41,948 nucleotides of DNA from Rhizobium sp. 18065 (GCF_902706095.1 NZ_CACSJP010000017.1:1-41948); one strand, 5' to 3'. Shown: positions 1 to 6,846, counted from the first letter of the stretch. Numbers and translations are program-made. The notes: generated by a model from the sequence alone, not told the origin.

Positions 1-11
1 GAAACAGGAGG
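1..11. repeat. 11-bp terminal direct repeat, left copy (possible attL/attP core)
   Basis: GAAACAGGAGG is the first 11 bases of the window and also the last 11 (41938-41948). The integrase stop codon is only 41 bp away, as expected for an attachment site beside its integrase. I infer an att core or a genome-circularisation overlap; the sequence alone cannot separate these. No tRNA 3' end is recognisable here. Confidence 0.5.
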
Positions 12-51
12 GTTCCGACGCGGTTCCAGATTTGCCATTGTTTTCAAGCGC

Positions 52-1152
52 TTAGGTCTGGGGCACAGGGGCACGGAATACACCAGTGTCCCAATCAATA
101 GCACCCTTGCCGATTGTCACATCGATTGAGGCCATCTTGATGTAGCGCATCGAGACCTTGATATCCTGATGCCCAAGCTGGGTCATGACCAAGAACGGAT
201 CGCGCGTCTGTCTGGCCAGCCTTGTCGCCCGCGTGTGGCGGGTCGCGTGGAAGCAGAAAGACTTGGTCCCCTCGTAGCCCAGATAGACCCGAGCCTTACG
301 CACCCAGTTGGATACGGTCTGGCCGGACATAGGGAAGAGCTGCTTGCGAAGATCCCCATTGGCGGCGGTGACGTGCGGCCGGATGATATCCTTGGCTCGG
401 TCTGTCAGCGTGACCGCACGGGCCTGGCCGGACTTGGCGTTGACCGCGCGCACCACGACGATGCCGTTGTCGACCTGCCAGTCACCGCACAATGAGGACA
501 GCAACTCGCCGAGCCTCAGCCCTGTCTCGATGCCGAGGATGAAGAGGTCAGCCATGACGGGGTGCTGCTCGACCGTGCGGAAGTACATCTCAACGCGGCG
601 CTCCAGATCCTCGTCATACATAAACTCACGAGGTTGGCCGGGAGAGGGCCTGTCCCATAGCGGGCGGTGAGTGATCCATCCCTTGCGTTGAGCGTGCCAG
701 AGAACCCTGCGGAGGGCCTGTAGCTTGTAGTTGATCGTGTCACTCGTGTTGCCCAGCGCTTCGAACTGCTGCGTGAGGCGGTCGAAGTCGTCTGTCGTCA
801 CGGTCGCGCAGTGTCGCTCTGGTCCCAGGAGGTTGATGCACTTCTCGGCGCGGGCGTACTGCTTGTGCCCAGCCTTCTGGTATTTCCAGCCACGGCGCTT
901 GCCCGAGGGGTATGTGTGGGCTTCTTCGAGCGCCGCCGCGAGCGTGCCTTGAGACCGGGTCGGAGCGCTCGGCGTGTTGGGTGTCCACTGGCCATGCTTC
1001 ATGATGGCGGCGCGGATCTCTGCTTCGAGGCGCTTGGCAGTGATCTCATCTTGGCATGTGGAACGAACGCGAACCACCTTTCCCGTGGGGTTCTCCTTGG
1101 GGCCGACCTTTACGTCGACCAGAAAGCTATTGCCTCTCGGGCGGATGGTCAT
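52..1152 (-). CDS. int: Tyrosine-family site-specific integrase
   Basis: A 366-residue phage integrase that would catalyse attP x attB recombination. The C-terminal catalytic domain carries the full set of family residues: R213 in GLRLGEL, K240, H302 and R305 in HATRHTRA, H328 in LGHQD, and nucleophile Y337. The N-terminal ~60 residues look like an arm-binding domain, followed by a helical core-binding domain (about 70-165). The ATG overlaps the stop of the preceding 77-residue gene (ATGA), so the two are translationally coupled. It is the last gene before the window end. In the circular map it sits directly upstream of the RNA polymerase gene, the position known for integrases of temperate T7-like phages such as some pelagiphages. 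No excisionase is recognisable. Confidence 0.96.
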   Translation of the reverse strand: MTIRPRGNSFLVDVKVGPKENPTGKVVRVRSTCQDEITAKRLEAEIRAAIMKHGQWTPNTPSAPTRSQGTLAAALEEAHTYPSGKRRGWKYQKAGHKQYARAEKCINLLGPERHCATVTTDDFDRLTQQFEALGNTSDTINYKLQALRRVLWHAQRKGWITHRPLWDRPSPGQPREFMYDEDLERRVEMYFRTVEQHPVMADLFILGIETGLRLGELLSSLCGDWQVDNGIVVVRAVNAKSGQARAVTLTDRAKDIIRPHVTAANGDLRKQLFPMSGQTVSNWVRKARVYLGYEGTKSFCFHATRHTRATRLARQTRDPFLVMTQLGHQDIKVSMRYIKMASIDVTIGKGAIDWDTGVFRAPVPQT

Positions 1153-1382
1153 TGGCCTGTCCTCTTCACTTCGATCACGAGGCGGTCGGTCATGGTGCGC
1201 ACCTCGTAGTTGGCAAGCAACCGCAGGGCGATAGCATCAACCTCCCCACGGATGCGCTCATGGACGCGCTTGGCGGCGGCGTCAGCCTCTTCCTTGGCGA
1301 CCTCATTCACACGCCTTGCAACCTCAGCAGTGATCGCCTTGAGGAAGAATGCCTGATCGTTCGGTGTTGATGTGATGTTCAC
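1149..1382 (-). CDS. Small helical protein of the lysogeny operon
   Basis: A 77-residue, strongly charged, probably all-helical protein (Ala/Glu/Arg-rich; EVARRVNEVAKEEADAAAKR). It starts with GTG at 1382, overlapping the TGA of the winged-helix gene upstream (GTGA). Its own TGA overlaps the integrase ATG. I recognise no family. Sandwiched in a three-gene coupled operon between a regulator and an integrase, it could be a recombination directionality factor or a regulator partner, but no DNA-binding motif is evident. Function unknown. Confidence 0.75.
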   Translation of the reverse strand: MNITSTPNDQAFFLKAITAEVARRVNEVAKEEADAAAKRVHERIRGEVDAIALRLLANYEVRTMTDRLVIEVKRTGQ

Positions 1383-1735
1383 GTCTCGTCCCTTTCCAGA
1401 ATGCGGATGATCTTGTCGTAGACCCGGCGCCCCTTCTTGGTCAGGACCGGGATGCGTTTGCGGTGGTCGAACCTATCGGGCTCAGTCGTGACCAAGTCGA
1501 TAGGCTCATCCGCACCAGGGGGAATGGTCCGCGCTGATAGATCGATGAGTCCGCGCGAGACCGATGCTTGTGTAATGTCCAGCCGCTCGCCGATCTCAAG
1601 GACGCCCCACTTCTTCTGTTCGAGATCGTTCTTGGCGACCTCCAGAAACATCAGCATATGGACGACGGGGAAGTTTCTCCAATGCTGGCGAAGCTCAGCG
1701 AGGACGAGGAAGAGGGAGTTGGCAGGGGTGGACAT
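1379..1735 (-). CDS. Winged-helix (MarR-like) transcriptional regulator, candidate lysogeny regulator
   Basis: A 118-residue protein. Residues about 40-65 (KKWGVLEIGERLDITQASVSR) read as a helix-turn-helix, followed by a wing-like segment and a C-terminal LTKKGRRVYDKIIRILE typical of MarR-type proteins. The ATG follows a GGAG ribosome site. It begins the coupled operon regulator - 77-residue protein - integrase, so it is the best candidate for the phage repressor or integrase regulator. An AT-rich stretch upstream (1900-2050) holds an imperfect inverted repeat that could be its operator. The DNA-binding fold is fairly clear; the role as repressor is inference. Confidence 0.75.
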   Translation of the reverse strand: MSTPANSLFLVLAELRQHWRNFPVVHMLMFLEVAKNDLEQKKWGVLEIGERLDITQASVSRGLIDLSARTIPPGADEPIDLVTTEPDRFDHRKRIPVLTKKGRRVYDKIIRILERDET

Positions 1736-1745
1736 TGGATCTCCA

Positions 1746-1898
1746 TTATTTTTGTTGGCGTGATGCGGTCACAACCAGCCGCATGATGCGGAAGGTCATG
1801 TTGTTGGGGGTGCGGTGATACCAGAAGCGCGGCTCGTGAAGGTTGATCTCATATCCCAGAGTTGCGTGTATTTCAATGTTGGCGATCTTGACGAACAT
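1746..1898 (-). CDS. Small hypothetical protein (50 aa)
   Basis: A 50-codon frame starting with ATG at 1898 behind a good AGGA ribosome site, ending TAA 10 bp before the ATG of the winged-helix gene. Sequence begins MFVKIANIEIHATLGYEINL and ends with a basic tail. It has no recognisable domain. Spacing and ribosome site argue that it is the first gene of the lysogeny operon. Alternatively it is a leader frame that couples translation to the regulator. Confidence 0.6.
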   Translation of the reverse strand: MFVKIANIEIHATLGYEINLHEPRFWYHRTPNNMTFRIMRLVVTASRQQK

Positions 1899-1915
1899 TA
1901 TTCTCATTCCTCGGA

Positions 1916-1933
1916 CGCCGCATTATCGCGGCG
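1916..1933 (-). other. GC-rich stem-loop upstream of the lysogeny operon
   Basis: CGCCGC and GCGGCG flank the 6-base loop GATAAT (minus-strand reading), just upstream of the ribosome site of the 50-residue gene. There is no U-tract, so a simple terminator is unlikely. It could be a leader or attenuation structure. Confidence 0.4.
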
Positions 1934-1978
1934 CCCTCTCCATAAGTTGTGGACATTGATGTTTGGTAGTCAAATTAG

Positions 1979-2003
1979 GTGTATCGATTATTAGCCGATC
2001 ACA
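1979..2003. promoter_or_regulatory. Imperfect inverted repeat, candidate operator
   Basis: In the minus-strand reading, TGTGATCG and CGATACAC flank the 9-base spacer GCTAATAAT. It lies in a ~150-bp AT-rich island that separates the early gene block from the lysogeny operon. Position and dyad suit a binding site for the winged-helix regulator, but nothing in the sequence proves this. Confidence 0.4.
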
Positions 2004-2050
2004 AACCTTATAGCTAGGAATTTAATCCTTGCCACCACGTTTATGGGAAA

Positions 2051-3115
2051 TTAAACCTTTTCCACGGCTACGGCGCCGCGCTTGTAGGTGATGACCTTCA
2101 GCTTCTCGGCCTTGGCCTTGGCGACCACCTCGACCACCAGAAACTCGCGGTAGTTCTCGCAGCGATCTGCACGCTTTGAGGCATCCCGCTGGGCGGCATC
2201 GAAGTTATCCCAGACCCGGCTTGCAACTGCCGAACCATCGGCGGCGATCACGCGGAACTGCCTTGGCTTGGCCGGTGCCTTGGTCGGGGTCGGCGGCGTG
2301 TCCTTGCGCCCCAAGATCGGGAAGAACAGGCGTCCGGTCGGCATTGCATACTGCGTGACGGTTTCCATAGCGCTCTGCTCGGCCGTCTTGATGAGCTTGT
2401 ATCGGCCGATAATCCCGTGTTGATCTGCATGGATCACTGCGGGTTCGCCGTGCTTGTTGACGTGGAGAACCGTGTACTGCTTGCCCCGTTCACCAAACAT
2501 CGTATCGCTATCACCAATACGTTCGATCAGATCCCCGACCCGGAACGGCTTGGCGGCGGTGCGTGATGCTGGCGCCGTGACGTCGTCCATGATGATCATG
2601 TCGGCTCTGGTCCCGGTGAGCTGCTGCGGCGCTTCCTTGAGCAGCTTCAGGCGCTTGCCATAGCAATGGATAGGCGGGCGGCTTCCCGAGAACCTGTTGA
2701 TCTTCGCGGTGCGGCCAGCGATCGGCAGCGCATCAACAATATCCCCACGCACGCCGGTCACGACAAAAGCAGACCCTTCCTTGTAGCCGCCATACGGCTC
2801 AAGAAGCGCGATCTCATCGCCGTCGCGGAATGCGCGCGGGGTGGGCTCTTCGATCTTCTTCAGCTCGGCAGCATTGAACGGACGTTCGAGGTCGTGGAAG
2901 CCATACGATGTGAAGGAGGCGAAAGACGCATTGTCGTCCTTCTTGTCCATCCGCACCACGAGCGGGTTGAGAGCGTGGATTGAACCGTGCATGAGGATGC
3001 CCGATATCACGCCGACCCCTTCCACGGTGGCGTCCTTGTAGTGGACCTTGTCGCCGATGGAGAAGCCGTTGGTTTTGCTGGCGGTGGTGCGGTCGATCTT
3101 GTGGGTAATGTTCAT
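2051..3115 (-). CDS. Early protein with repeated SH3-like beta modules (unknown function)
   Basis: A 354-residue protein of no recognised family. It contains three similar stretches that look like small SH3/KOW-type barrels: FSIGDKVHYKD (about 18), FRDGDEIALLEPYGGYKEGS (about 96) and FRVGDLIERIGDSDTMFGER (about 191). Then come a Pro-rich linker (TPPTPTKAPAKP, about 275) and a basic C-terminal domain. The ATG follows AAGGA. A copy of the recurrent 19-bp motif lies just upstream. It closes the early block. Repeated SH3-like modules often bind proteins or nucleic acid, so a host-takeover role is possible but is only inference. Confidence 0.75.
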   Translation of the reverse strand: MNITHKIDRTTASKTNGFSIGDKVHYKDATVEGVGVISGILMHGSIHALNPLVVRMDKKDDNASFASFTSYGFHDLERPFNAAELKKIEEPTPRAFRDGDEIALLEPYGGYKEGSAFVVTGVRGDIVDALPIAGRTAKINRFSGSRPPIHCYGKRLKLLKEAPQQLTGTRADMIIMDDVTAPASRTAAKPFRVGDLIERIGDSDTMFGERGKQYTVLHVNKHGEPAVIHADQHGIIGRYKLIKTAEQSAMETVTQYAMPTGRLFFPILGRKDTPPTPTKAPAKPRQFRVIAADGSAVASRVWDNFDAAQRDASKRADRCENYREFLVVEVVAKAKAEKLKVITYKRGAVAVEKV

Positions 3116-3128
3116 TTGGTCGGGTCCT

Positions 3129-3147
3129 TCTTAGATTTAAATGTGAG
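3129..3147 (-). promoter_or_regulatory. Recurrent 19-bp motif (candidate phage promoter) before the 354-aa early gene
   Basis: Reads CTCACATTTAAATCTAAGA on the minus strand, between the stop of the 49-residue gene and the AAGGA ribosome site of the next. It matches the shared core CYCACAT and the spaced AT.T.A.A part of the motif. Confidence 0.5.
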
Positions 3148-3152
3148 AATGA

Positions 3153-3302
3153 TCAGAGAAATCGGCGCCACTGGGCGATGCCGATGCGGATGAATGATGC
3201 GCGGGTGAGCTTTCCGCCTTCGCGCACAACGATGTGCTGCCGGGCGCCCTGGACGAGCTTGGCGCAGGGCTTGAGGATGATTGTTCGGATGCGGCCGGTC
3301 AT
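3153..3302 (-). CDS. Small basic protein (49 aa)
   Basis: Begins MTGRIRTIILKPCAKLVQGA and ends IGIAQWRRFL. The ATG overlaps the TGA of the upstream gene (ATGA), which strongly supports translation. The protein is basic with no recognisable domain. It is the last member of a long coupled chain of early genes (4872 down to 3153). Confidence 0.7.
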   Translation of the reverse strand: MTGRIRTIILKPCAKLVQGARQHIVVREGGKLTRASFIRIGIAQWRRFL

Positions 3303-3700
3303 GGGAAAGGCAACCAGTGCCGTCCGGTCAGCATCGTGACTTTGACCATCTCCTCAGAAGCGGCCTTCTTTTTGGCCTCTTTCTCTCGGAAGAAATCGAC
3401 GCCGCTCGCGAGGTATCGCCGGGTTGCAGGGTCTTCGATCAAGGCGTCCATTAGCTCGACTACAGTCCTCCCGTGGATGCGCAGACGCAGCTCGGTTGGG
3501 AGAAAGTCAAGGTTGTGGCTTCCCCTCAGATTGACCTCTTCGCAGTGTAAGATCACCTCATTTGGCCGTCCGGCGTAGGCGCTTGGTTCAATCTCAACCT
3601 TAGTTTGCCGCCATGGCCCATCACGCGAAGCAATCTCGACGCTGCGGTCGTTCTCCGGGTCGTCTTTCCACTCCCGCTTGGCATATAGATTGAAGCCCAT
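3299..3700 (-). CDS. Hypothetical early protein (133 aa)
   Basis: Begins MGFNLYAKREWKDDPENDRS. The ATG at 3700 overlaps the upstream TAA (TAATG), which fixes the start over longer upstream in-frame possibilities. It has mixed alpha/beta character, with a charged C-terminal helix (FFREKEAKKKAASEEM) followed by KVTMLTGRHWLPFP. No known family is recognised. Its place in a coupled chain of small early genes suggests a host-interaction role, by analogy only. Confidence 0.75.
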   Translation of the reverse strand: MGFNLYAKREWKDDPENDRSVEIASRDGPWRQTKVEIEPSAYAGRPNEVILHCEEVNLRGSHNLDFLPTELRLRIHGRTVVELMDALIEDPATRRYLASGVDFFREKEAKKKAASEEMVKVTMLTGRHWLPFP

Positions 3701-4299
3701 TACGCCGCTTCCTCCATGGTCATGGCGTTCTCGCGCACCACGAAGGAAGTCTTCTTGCGGGCCAACGCGGCGAGCGCATCCGGGTCGAGGTGCGGATTGT
3801 AGATCGACGCGCCCTTGTATCGGAACCACTCGTGGATCTCGTGCAGCTCGGCGTCTTTGATCAGCCCGAAGATCACGCCGACCAGCTCTTGGCGGCACAT
3901 GTGCGGCGACAGGTAGCGTTTGGCGCTCTTCCAAGGGGTCCGCGTTCCGTCGCGCTTGACGCTGTCCATGGAGGCTTCAGCGAAGGCGTTGACCGAGAGT
4001 TGGACGTAGACCCGGTCGCCGTCCGTTCCGGTCCAGATCGACCAGCCCGGTTTGTAGGTGATCTTGCTGATCAGGTCCAAGACGCCGCGCTCGAAGATGC
4101 TGGGTGCGGGCTGATCGGACTGCGTGATGGGTTTCAAGGCAAAACCATGGGCGAGCTTGGTGCCGTTGAAGCGGATCACCTGTCCCATTGGGCCGTCATG
4201 GACCGCCTCAGCCTTGTAAATGCCGTGCAAATCGTATTTGGCGGCGTAGGGTGGTTCCAGGCGGAACTCGTCACCTATCTTGTAAACGTGCTTTGTCAT
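3700..4299 (-). CDS. Conserved phage hypothetical protein (199 aa)
   Basis: The first ~60 residues look like a small beta domain (YKIGDEFRLEPPYAAKYDLH...). The C-terminal half contains LSPHMCRQELVGVIFGLIKD, then HEIHEWFRYKGASIYNPHLD. That style of motif (start of a helix, EIHEWF, PH.D) is familiar from uncharacterised proteins of many phages and prophages; I know no function for it. ATGA overlap with the gene upstream and TAATG with the gene downstream place it firmly in the coupled early operon. Confidence 0.85.
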   Translation of the reverse strand: MTKHVYKIGDEFRLEPPYAAKYDLHGIYKAEAVHDGPMGQVIRFNGTKLAHGFALKPITQSDQPAPSIFERGVLDLISKITYKPGWSIWTGTDGDRVYVQLSVNAFAEASMDSVKRDGTRTPWKSAKRYLSPHMCRQELVGVIFGLIKDAELHEIHEWFRYKGASIYNPHLDPDALAALARKKTSFVVRENAMTMEEAA

Positions 4300-4484
4300 G
4301 TCTCAACGTCTCCAGTTGCGTGATAGAAAGAGCCGCGCTTTACGGCGCGCGCTAGGATGCGGAGAGCCCGCAGATCGGGCCGCTCTCTGAAATTGATGGC
4401 GGTGTTTGGATGGCCGATTGCTTTGCGCAAGGCGCCAGCCGGGTGATATCCGCCGACCCGCTGAAGGGCCGCGATTGGGGTCAT
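4296..4484 (-). CDS. Hypothetical early protein (62 aa)
   Basis: Begins MTPIAALQRVGGYHPAGALR. It is coupled by ATGA overlaps at both ends. It is basic, and LRALRILARAVKRG looks like an amphipathic helix. No recognisable family. Confidence 0.7.
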   Translation of the reverse strand: MTPIAALQRVGGYHPAGALRKAIGHPNTAINFRERPDLRALRILARAVKRGSFYHATGDVET

Positions 4485-4696
4485 CCTTCGCCGTCCGTGA
4501 AGAGGCGCGTGAACCAGTTTCCCCGGCGAGCGAAGAGCTTGGCTTCAGGCCCACATGCGCCGTCGCGGTTGTCCATGACCTCGTGGTAGATCCTCCCCAG
4601 CTCTAGGCTGAAGTGGTACGAGAGCTTGCACCGGCCAGGAACGCGAACGGTTCGGGGGATGTAGTGGCGGCAGTCCACACAAGCGCGCTGCGTCAC
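4481..4696 (-). CDS. Cysteine-containing small protein, possible metal binder (71 aa)
   Basis: Starts with GTG at 4696, overlapping the upstream TGA (GTGA). The sequence has CVDCRHYIP near the N-terminus, then GRC (about 22) and GACG (about 48). The C-x2-C ... C ... C arrangement resembles small zinc-ribbon-like phage proteins. Metal binding is inferred from cysteine spacing only. Confidence 0.7.
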   Translation of the reverse strand: MTQRACVDCRHYIPRTVRVPGRCKLSYHFSLELGRIYHEVMDNRDGACGPEAKLFARRGNWFTRLFTDGEG

Positions 4697-4872
4697 GCCA
4701 GCACCTCCAGAACCGCGACCCCGTCCTCGCCAGCGTGGCGCCGGGCAAAAGCCTTGGCACCGCCGCGCGTCAGGCAGGTCTTGAGGAGGCGCGTCTTGCC
4801 GCCCTCAAGCACGATCCAGAGGTTCACGGCGCCGTCCTTCAGCGCCTTTATTCGGTAGCGTCGATCTTTCAT
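4693..4872 (-). CDS. Small basic early protein (59 aa)
   Basis: Begins MKDRRYRIKALKDGAVNLWI. I chose the ATG at 4872 over the one at 4878 because GGAT lies at a better distance. A copy of the recurrent 19-bp motif sits directly upstream. Pattern: two beta strands, then a basic helix (GGAKAFARRHAGEDGVAVLE). It opens the coupled chain 4872-3153. No family recognised. Confidence 0.75.
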   Translation of the reverse strand: MKDRRYRIKALKDGAVNLWIVLEGGKTRLLKTCLTRGGAKAFARRHAGEDGVAVLEVLA

Positions 4873-4891
4873 TGTCATATCCAAATGTGGG
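4873..4891 (-). promoter_or_regulatory. Recurrent 19-bp motif (candidate phage promoter), near-consensus copy
   Basis: CCCACATTTGGATATGACA on the minus strand. It shares 15 of 19 positions with the copy before the ssDNA-binding protein gene (38412-38430). It precedes the first gene of the coupled chain 4872-3153. Confidence 0.6.
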
Positions 4892-4943
4892 AGTAAGGAG
4901 GCAAAGCTTCGCCGCCGACCCCAATCTAGGACCGACGACGCGG

Positions 4944-5090
4944 TTACTTCAGGCGGTTGAAAAAGGCGTGGCCGACGACCATAACCAAGGCCGTGGCGAC
5001 CAGTGCGTTGAAGCCACCCCACACGATGAACGGCGCGGCGGCGAGTAGCAGGAAGAGGGCAAAGACGACATTGCCCATTGAATAGCCCAT
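4944..5090 (-). CDS. Small two-helix membrane protein (48 aa)
   Basis: Begins MGYSMGNVVFALFLLLAAAP; a second hydrophobic stretch, ALVATALVMVVG, precedes a short basic C-terminus (NRLK). Two transmembrane helices are likely. The ribosome site is weak (GGGG at about -9). It lies alone in a 275-bp gap between the methyltransferase and the next operon. It could be a superinfection-exclusion or membrane-modifying early protein, which is inference from location and hydrophobicity. Confidence 0.55.
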   Translation of the reverse strand: MGYSMGNVVFALFLLLAAAPFIVWGGFNALVATALVMVVGHAFFNRLK

Positions 5091-5147
5091 GACCAAGACC
5101 CCAGAGGAACGCAAGGCGCGTAGCTTTGGGCGGTCTGGGGAGTCGTG

Positions 5148-5885
5148 TCAAGCAGCTACCGTTACGGCGGCTTCCTTGGAGACGGCGGCAGTCCACTGCG
5201 TTGAGAAGGCAGCGGCGATCCCGCCGAAGGTGTCCGATCTAGCTTGCCAGCGCGTATCGCCCGGCGTGAGCTTGTTCTGTCCACTGTCCGTCTGATTGGA
5301 CCAGCGTTCGACCATTTTCCCAGAGCCCCTTGGCCATTCGACCAGTCTTCCTGGAACCTTCTCGGTTGCCTTGATGGTCGGGAGATCGCGAAGCCATAGA
5401 CAGGTTGCCTTACTTGCGTCGTCGCCGAATTGCCATGGCTGGACGATCTGCGAAGGCTTCATGAAGCGCTTCGAAAGGGCACCGATCGGGTTTTCGATGG
5501 CGATGCGTTTGATGGATAGAGACCAGATGCGTTTGACAAGAATAACGGCCTTGTCCCGCGCTTCTCGTCTTGCGGCGCCGGTTAGCGTGCCCGGCTTGAC
5601 CTTCTGGTGGTAGCCAACACCCGGATAGCGTTCGAAGTCTGGATCTTTGAAGGCCCACGCTGCGGATACCGTCAGATATGTGCAATCAGGATGGAAGATT
5701 GCCAGATCCGGCCACCAACCATCCGCCCGAAGCTGTTCAAGGGCAGCGAAGACGTCCCCGACAATGTGGCGACCGCCGCGCTTGTCTTGAGCTGGAAGCA
5801 GGTCACACGAAATCACGTCATGCCCAAGCGCTTCGAAAGCGCGGCGAGAGACCCCGCTGGTCTCCATTCCTATGAAGACTTTCAT
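5148..5885 (-). CDS. Cytosine-methyltransferase-like phage DNA modification enzyme
   Basis: A 245-residue SAM-dependent methyltransferase-like protein. Motif I is FIGMETSGVSRRAF (residues 4-17), followed by the acidic CDLL strand end (27-30). A Cys-containing motif IV-like HPDC is at 65-68, and the ENP motif at 131-133 (IENPIG) resembles the ENV motif of C5-cytosine methyltransferases. QPWQFGDDASKATCLW and LPTIKA are also typical of this compact phage family. It lacks a clear target-recognition domain, so specificity is unknown. The start is the ATG at 5885, right after the TGA of the 50-residue gene. Beside ArdA, its likely role is protecting phage DNA from restriction. Catalytic activity is inferred. 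Confidence 0.8.
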   Translation of the reverse strand: MKVFIGMETSGVSRRAFEALGHDVISCDLLPAQDKRGGRHIVGDVFAALEQLRADGWWPDLAIFHPDCTYLTVSAAWAFKDPDFERYPGVGYHQKVKPGTLTGAARREARDKAVILVKRIWSLSIKRIAIENPIGALSKRFMKPSQIVQPWQFGDDASKATCLWLRDLPTIKATEKVPGRLVEWPRGSGKMVERWSNQTDSGQNKLTPGDTRWQARSDTFGGIAAAFSTQWTAAVSKEAAVTVAA

Positions 5886-5887
5886 GT

Positions 5888-6040
5888 TCAAGCCCCCGCC
5901 GCAACTTCACGGGCCATCGCTAGCGACGGGCAAACACGCGGATCGCCGGAGTTGTAGACCCCATAGACGATGTAGTCAAAGCCCCAATCTTCGCGGACTT
6001 CCCAGATTTCATAGCGTTCGTTTTTCTCAATGAGACGCAC
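5888..6040 (-). CDS. Small hypothetical protein with GTG start (50 aa)
   Basis: Starts GTG at 6040 after the strongest ribosome site of the region (AAGGAGG, 7-base spacer) and ends TGA three bases before the methyltransferase ATG. The protein (RLIEKNERYEIWEVREDW... then YIVYGVYNSGDPRVCPSL) looks like a real small beta-rich fold. An overlapping ATG frame in the same place reads as low-complexity noise and lacks a ribosome site. Close coupling suggests co-expression with the methyltransferase. Confidence 0.75.
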   Translation of the reverse strand: MRLIEKNERYEIWEVREDWGFDYIVYGVYNSGDPRVCPSLAMAREVAAGA

Positions 6041-6081
6041 GGCGCATCCTCCTTTGGATATGGCGCGTTGATCTGCATAAA

Positions 6082-6100
6082 GGGCAGCGCGAGGATGCCC
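6082..6100 (-). terminator. Short stem-loop with U-rich tail (weak terminator or leader hairpin)
   Basis: In the RNA sense GGGGCA ... TGCCC pairs with one bulge, followed by TTTATGC. It lies between the 75-residue gene and the strong ribosome site of the GTG gene. The same arrangement (hairpin, CCTTTATGC, short spacer, ribosome site) occurs before ardA. Confidence 0.4.
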
Positions 6101-6110
6101 CTTAGATCGG

Positions 6111-6338
6111 TCAACGTGGTGGTAGCTTGAAGCCCATCAGCCAGCTTGGCCCGTGGCTATTGCGAAGGCCGTGCAGGACGTACCCGGCTTGACTTTCGGG
6201 GTCGCCGCGTGGATCTCGCCAGATGCGGGCGTTATACCAGTAGACGTCAGACAGCTTGGCTTTCCAGCCCCGGCCGTAGTCAGCGGCAAAGGCTTGGAGC
6301 GCGTCGATTTGAGCGGCGTTGAGCGGTGCGTGTGTCAT
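6111..6338 (-). CDS. Hypothetical early protein (75 aa)
   Basis: Begins MTHAPLNAAQIDALQAFAAD. The ATG at 6338 overlaps the ArdA stop (ATGA), which fixes the start. The N-terminal half looks like an amphipathic helix (LNAAQIDALQAFAADYG), followed by WKAKLSDVYWYNARIWRDPR and a short beta part. Small proteins of this style often follow ArdA in mobile elements, but I recognise no named family. It is coupled to and probably co-regulated with ArdA. Confidence 0.75.
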   Translation of the reverse strand: MTHAPLNAAQIDALQAFAADYGRGWKAKLSDVYWYNARIWRDPRGDPESQAGYVLHGLRNSHGPSWLMGFKLPPR

Positions 6339-6844
6339 GACCAAAACACCATCACGCCGTTGTTCACTTCGACCGCGCTGCATGAGTGCGTCAGGTCCCG
6401 CGCATATGCCTCATAATCGAAGAACTGGGCCAGTGGGTGGTCATCCTTGATCCCATGGGCGGCAAGGCTTTCGTCTGCCATTTCTTCGGCGTAGTCCTTG
6501 AAACTTGGATAGGTCCCTGAGTAGTGGTTGCGCAGCTCTTCAGCCGCATATTCGACCGTCCCGAAATGGGCGACGACCGCGCCAAAGTCCGACCCGGTCA
6601 GGTCGTGTTCTTCAGCCAGCTCGACAAAGTCCGCAATGGTCTGGAGACCCGGATATTCGCCAAGCGTCGTTGGCAGGTTCTCATAGTCATGCACGGCCCA
6701 TTCTTCAGCGCCACGGATCGGGCTGACCTTCAGCATCGCGGTGATTTCTTCCTGCATTTCCTCAACGTCGCTTGTCGCGTCGATCCACCGGCCATGCAGT
6801 CGGCCGTTATTGTAGCTTGCCAAGCAAGCAGCATAGAAACGCAT
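6335..6844 (-). CDS. ardA: ArdA-family antirestriction protein
   Basis: A 169-residue acidic protein, the usual ArdA length (about 165-170). Family signatures: an N-terminal strand with YNNGRLHGRWID, then an acidic helix, AEEWAVHDYENLP, and LQTIADFVELAEEHD. ArdA proteins mimic bent B-form DNA and inhibit type I restriction enzymes. In T7 the unrelated DNA mimic Ocr (gp0.3) has this job from the same early region. I chose the ATG at 6844. An upstream in-frame ATG at 6913 would put the hairpin and candidate promoter inside the gene and lacks ArdA similarity. Confidence 0.92.
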   Translation of the reverse strand: MRFYAACLASYNNGRLHGRWIDATSDVEEMQEEITAMLKVSPIRGAEEWAVHDYENLPTTLGEYPGLQTIADFVELAEEHDLTGSDFGAVVAHFGTVEYAAEELRNHYSGTYPSFKDYAEEMADESLAAHGIKDDHPLAQFFDYEAYARDLTHSCSAVEVNNGVMVFWS

Positions 6845-6846
6845 GG

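Noticed and set aside
1..60. tRNA fragment at the possible att site
   Set aside because: The GGTTCCGACGCGGTTCC stretch looked briefly like a T-arm, but it does not fold into an acceptor/T-arm end with CCA-side pairing. No tRNA gene was found anywhere in the window.
1844..1862. Possible extra copy of the 19-bp motif (GCAACTCTGGGATATGAGA) inside the 50-residue gene
   Set aside because: About 12 of 19 matches but inside coding sequence and not at a gene start; probably chance.
5920..6114. ATG-start frame of 64 codons after the 75-residue gene
   Set aside because: The overlapping GTG frame (5888-6040) has a near-perfect ribosome site and protein-like composition; this one has neither.
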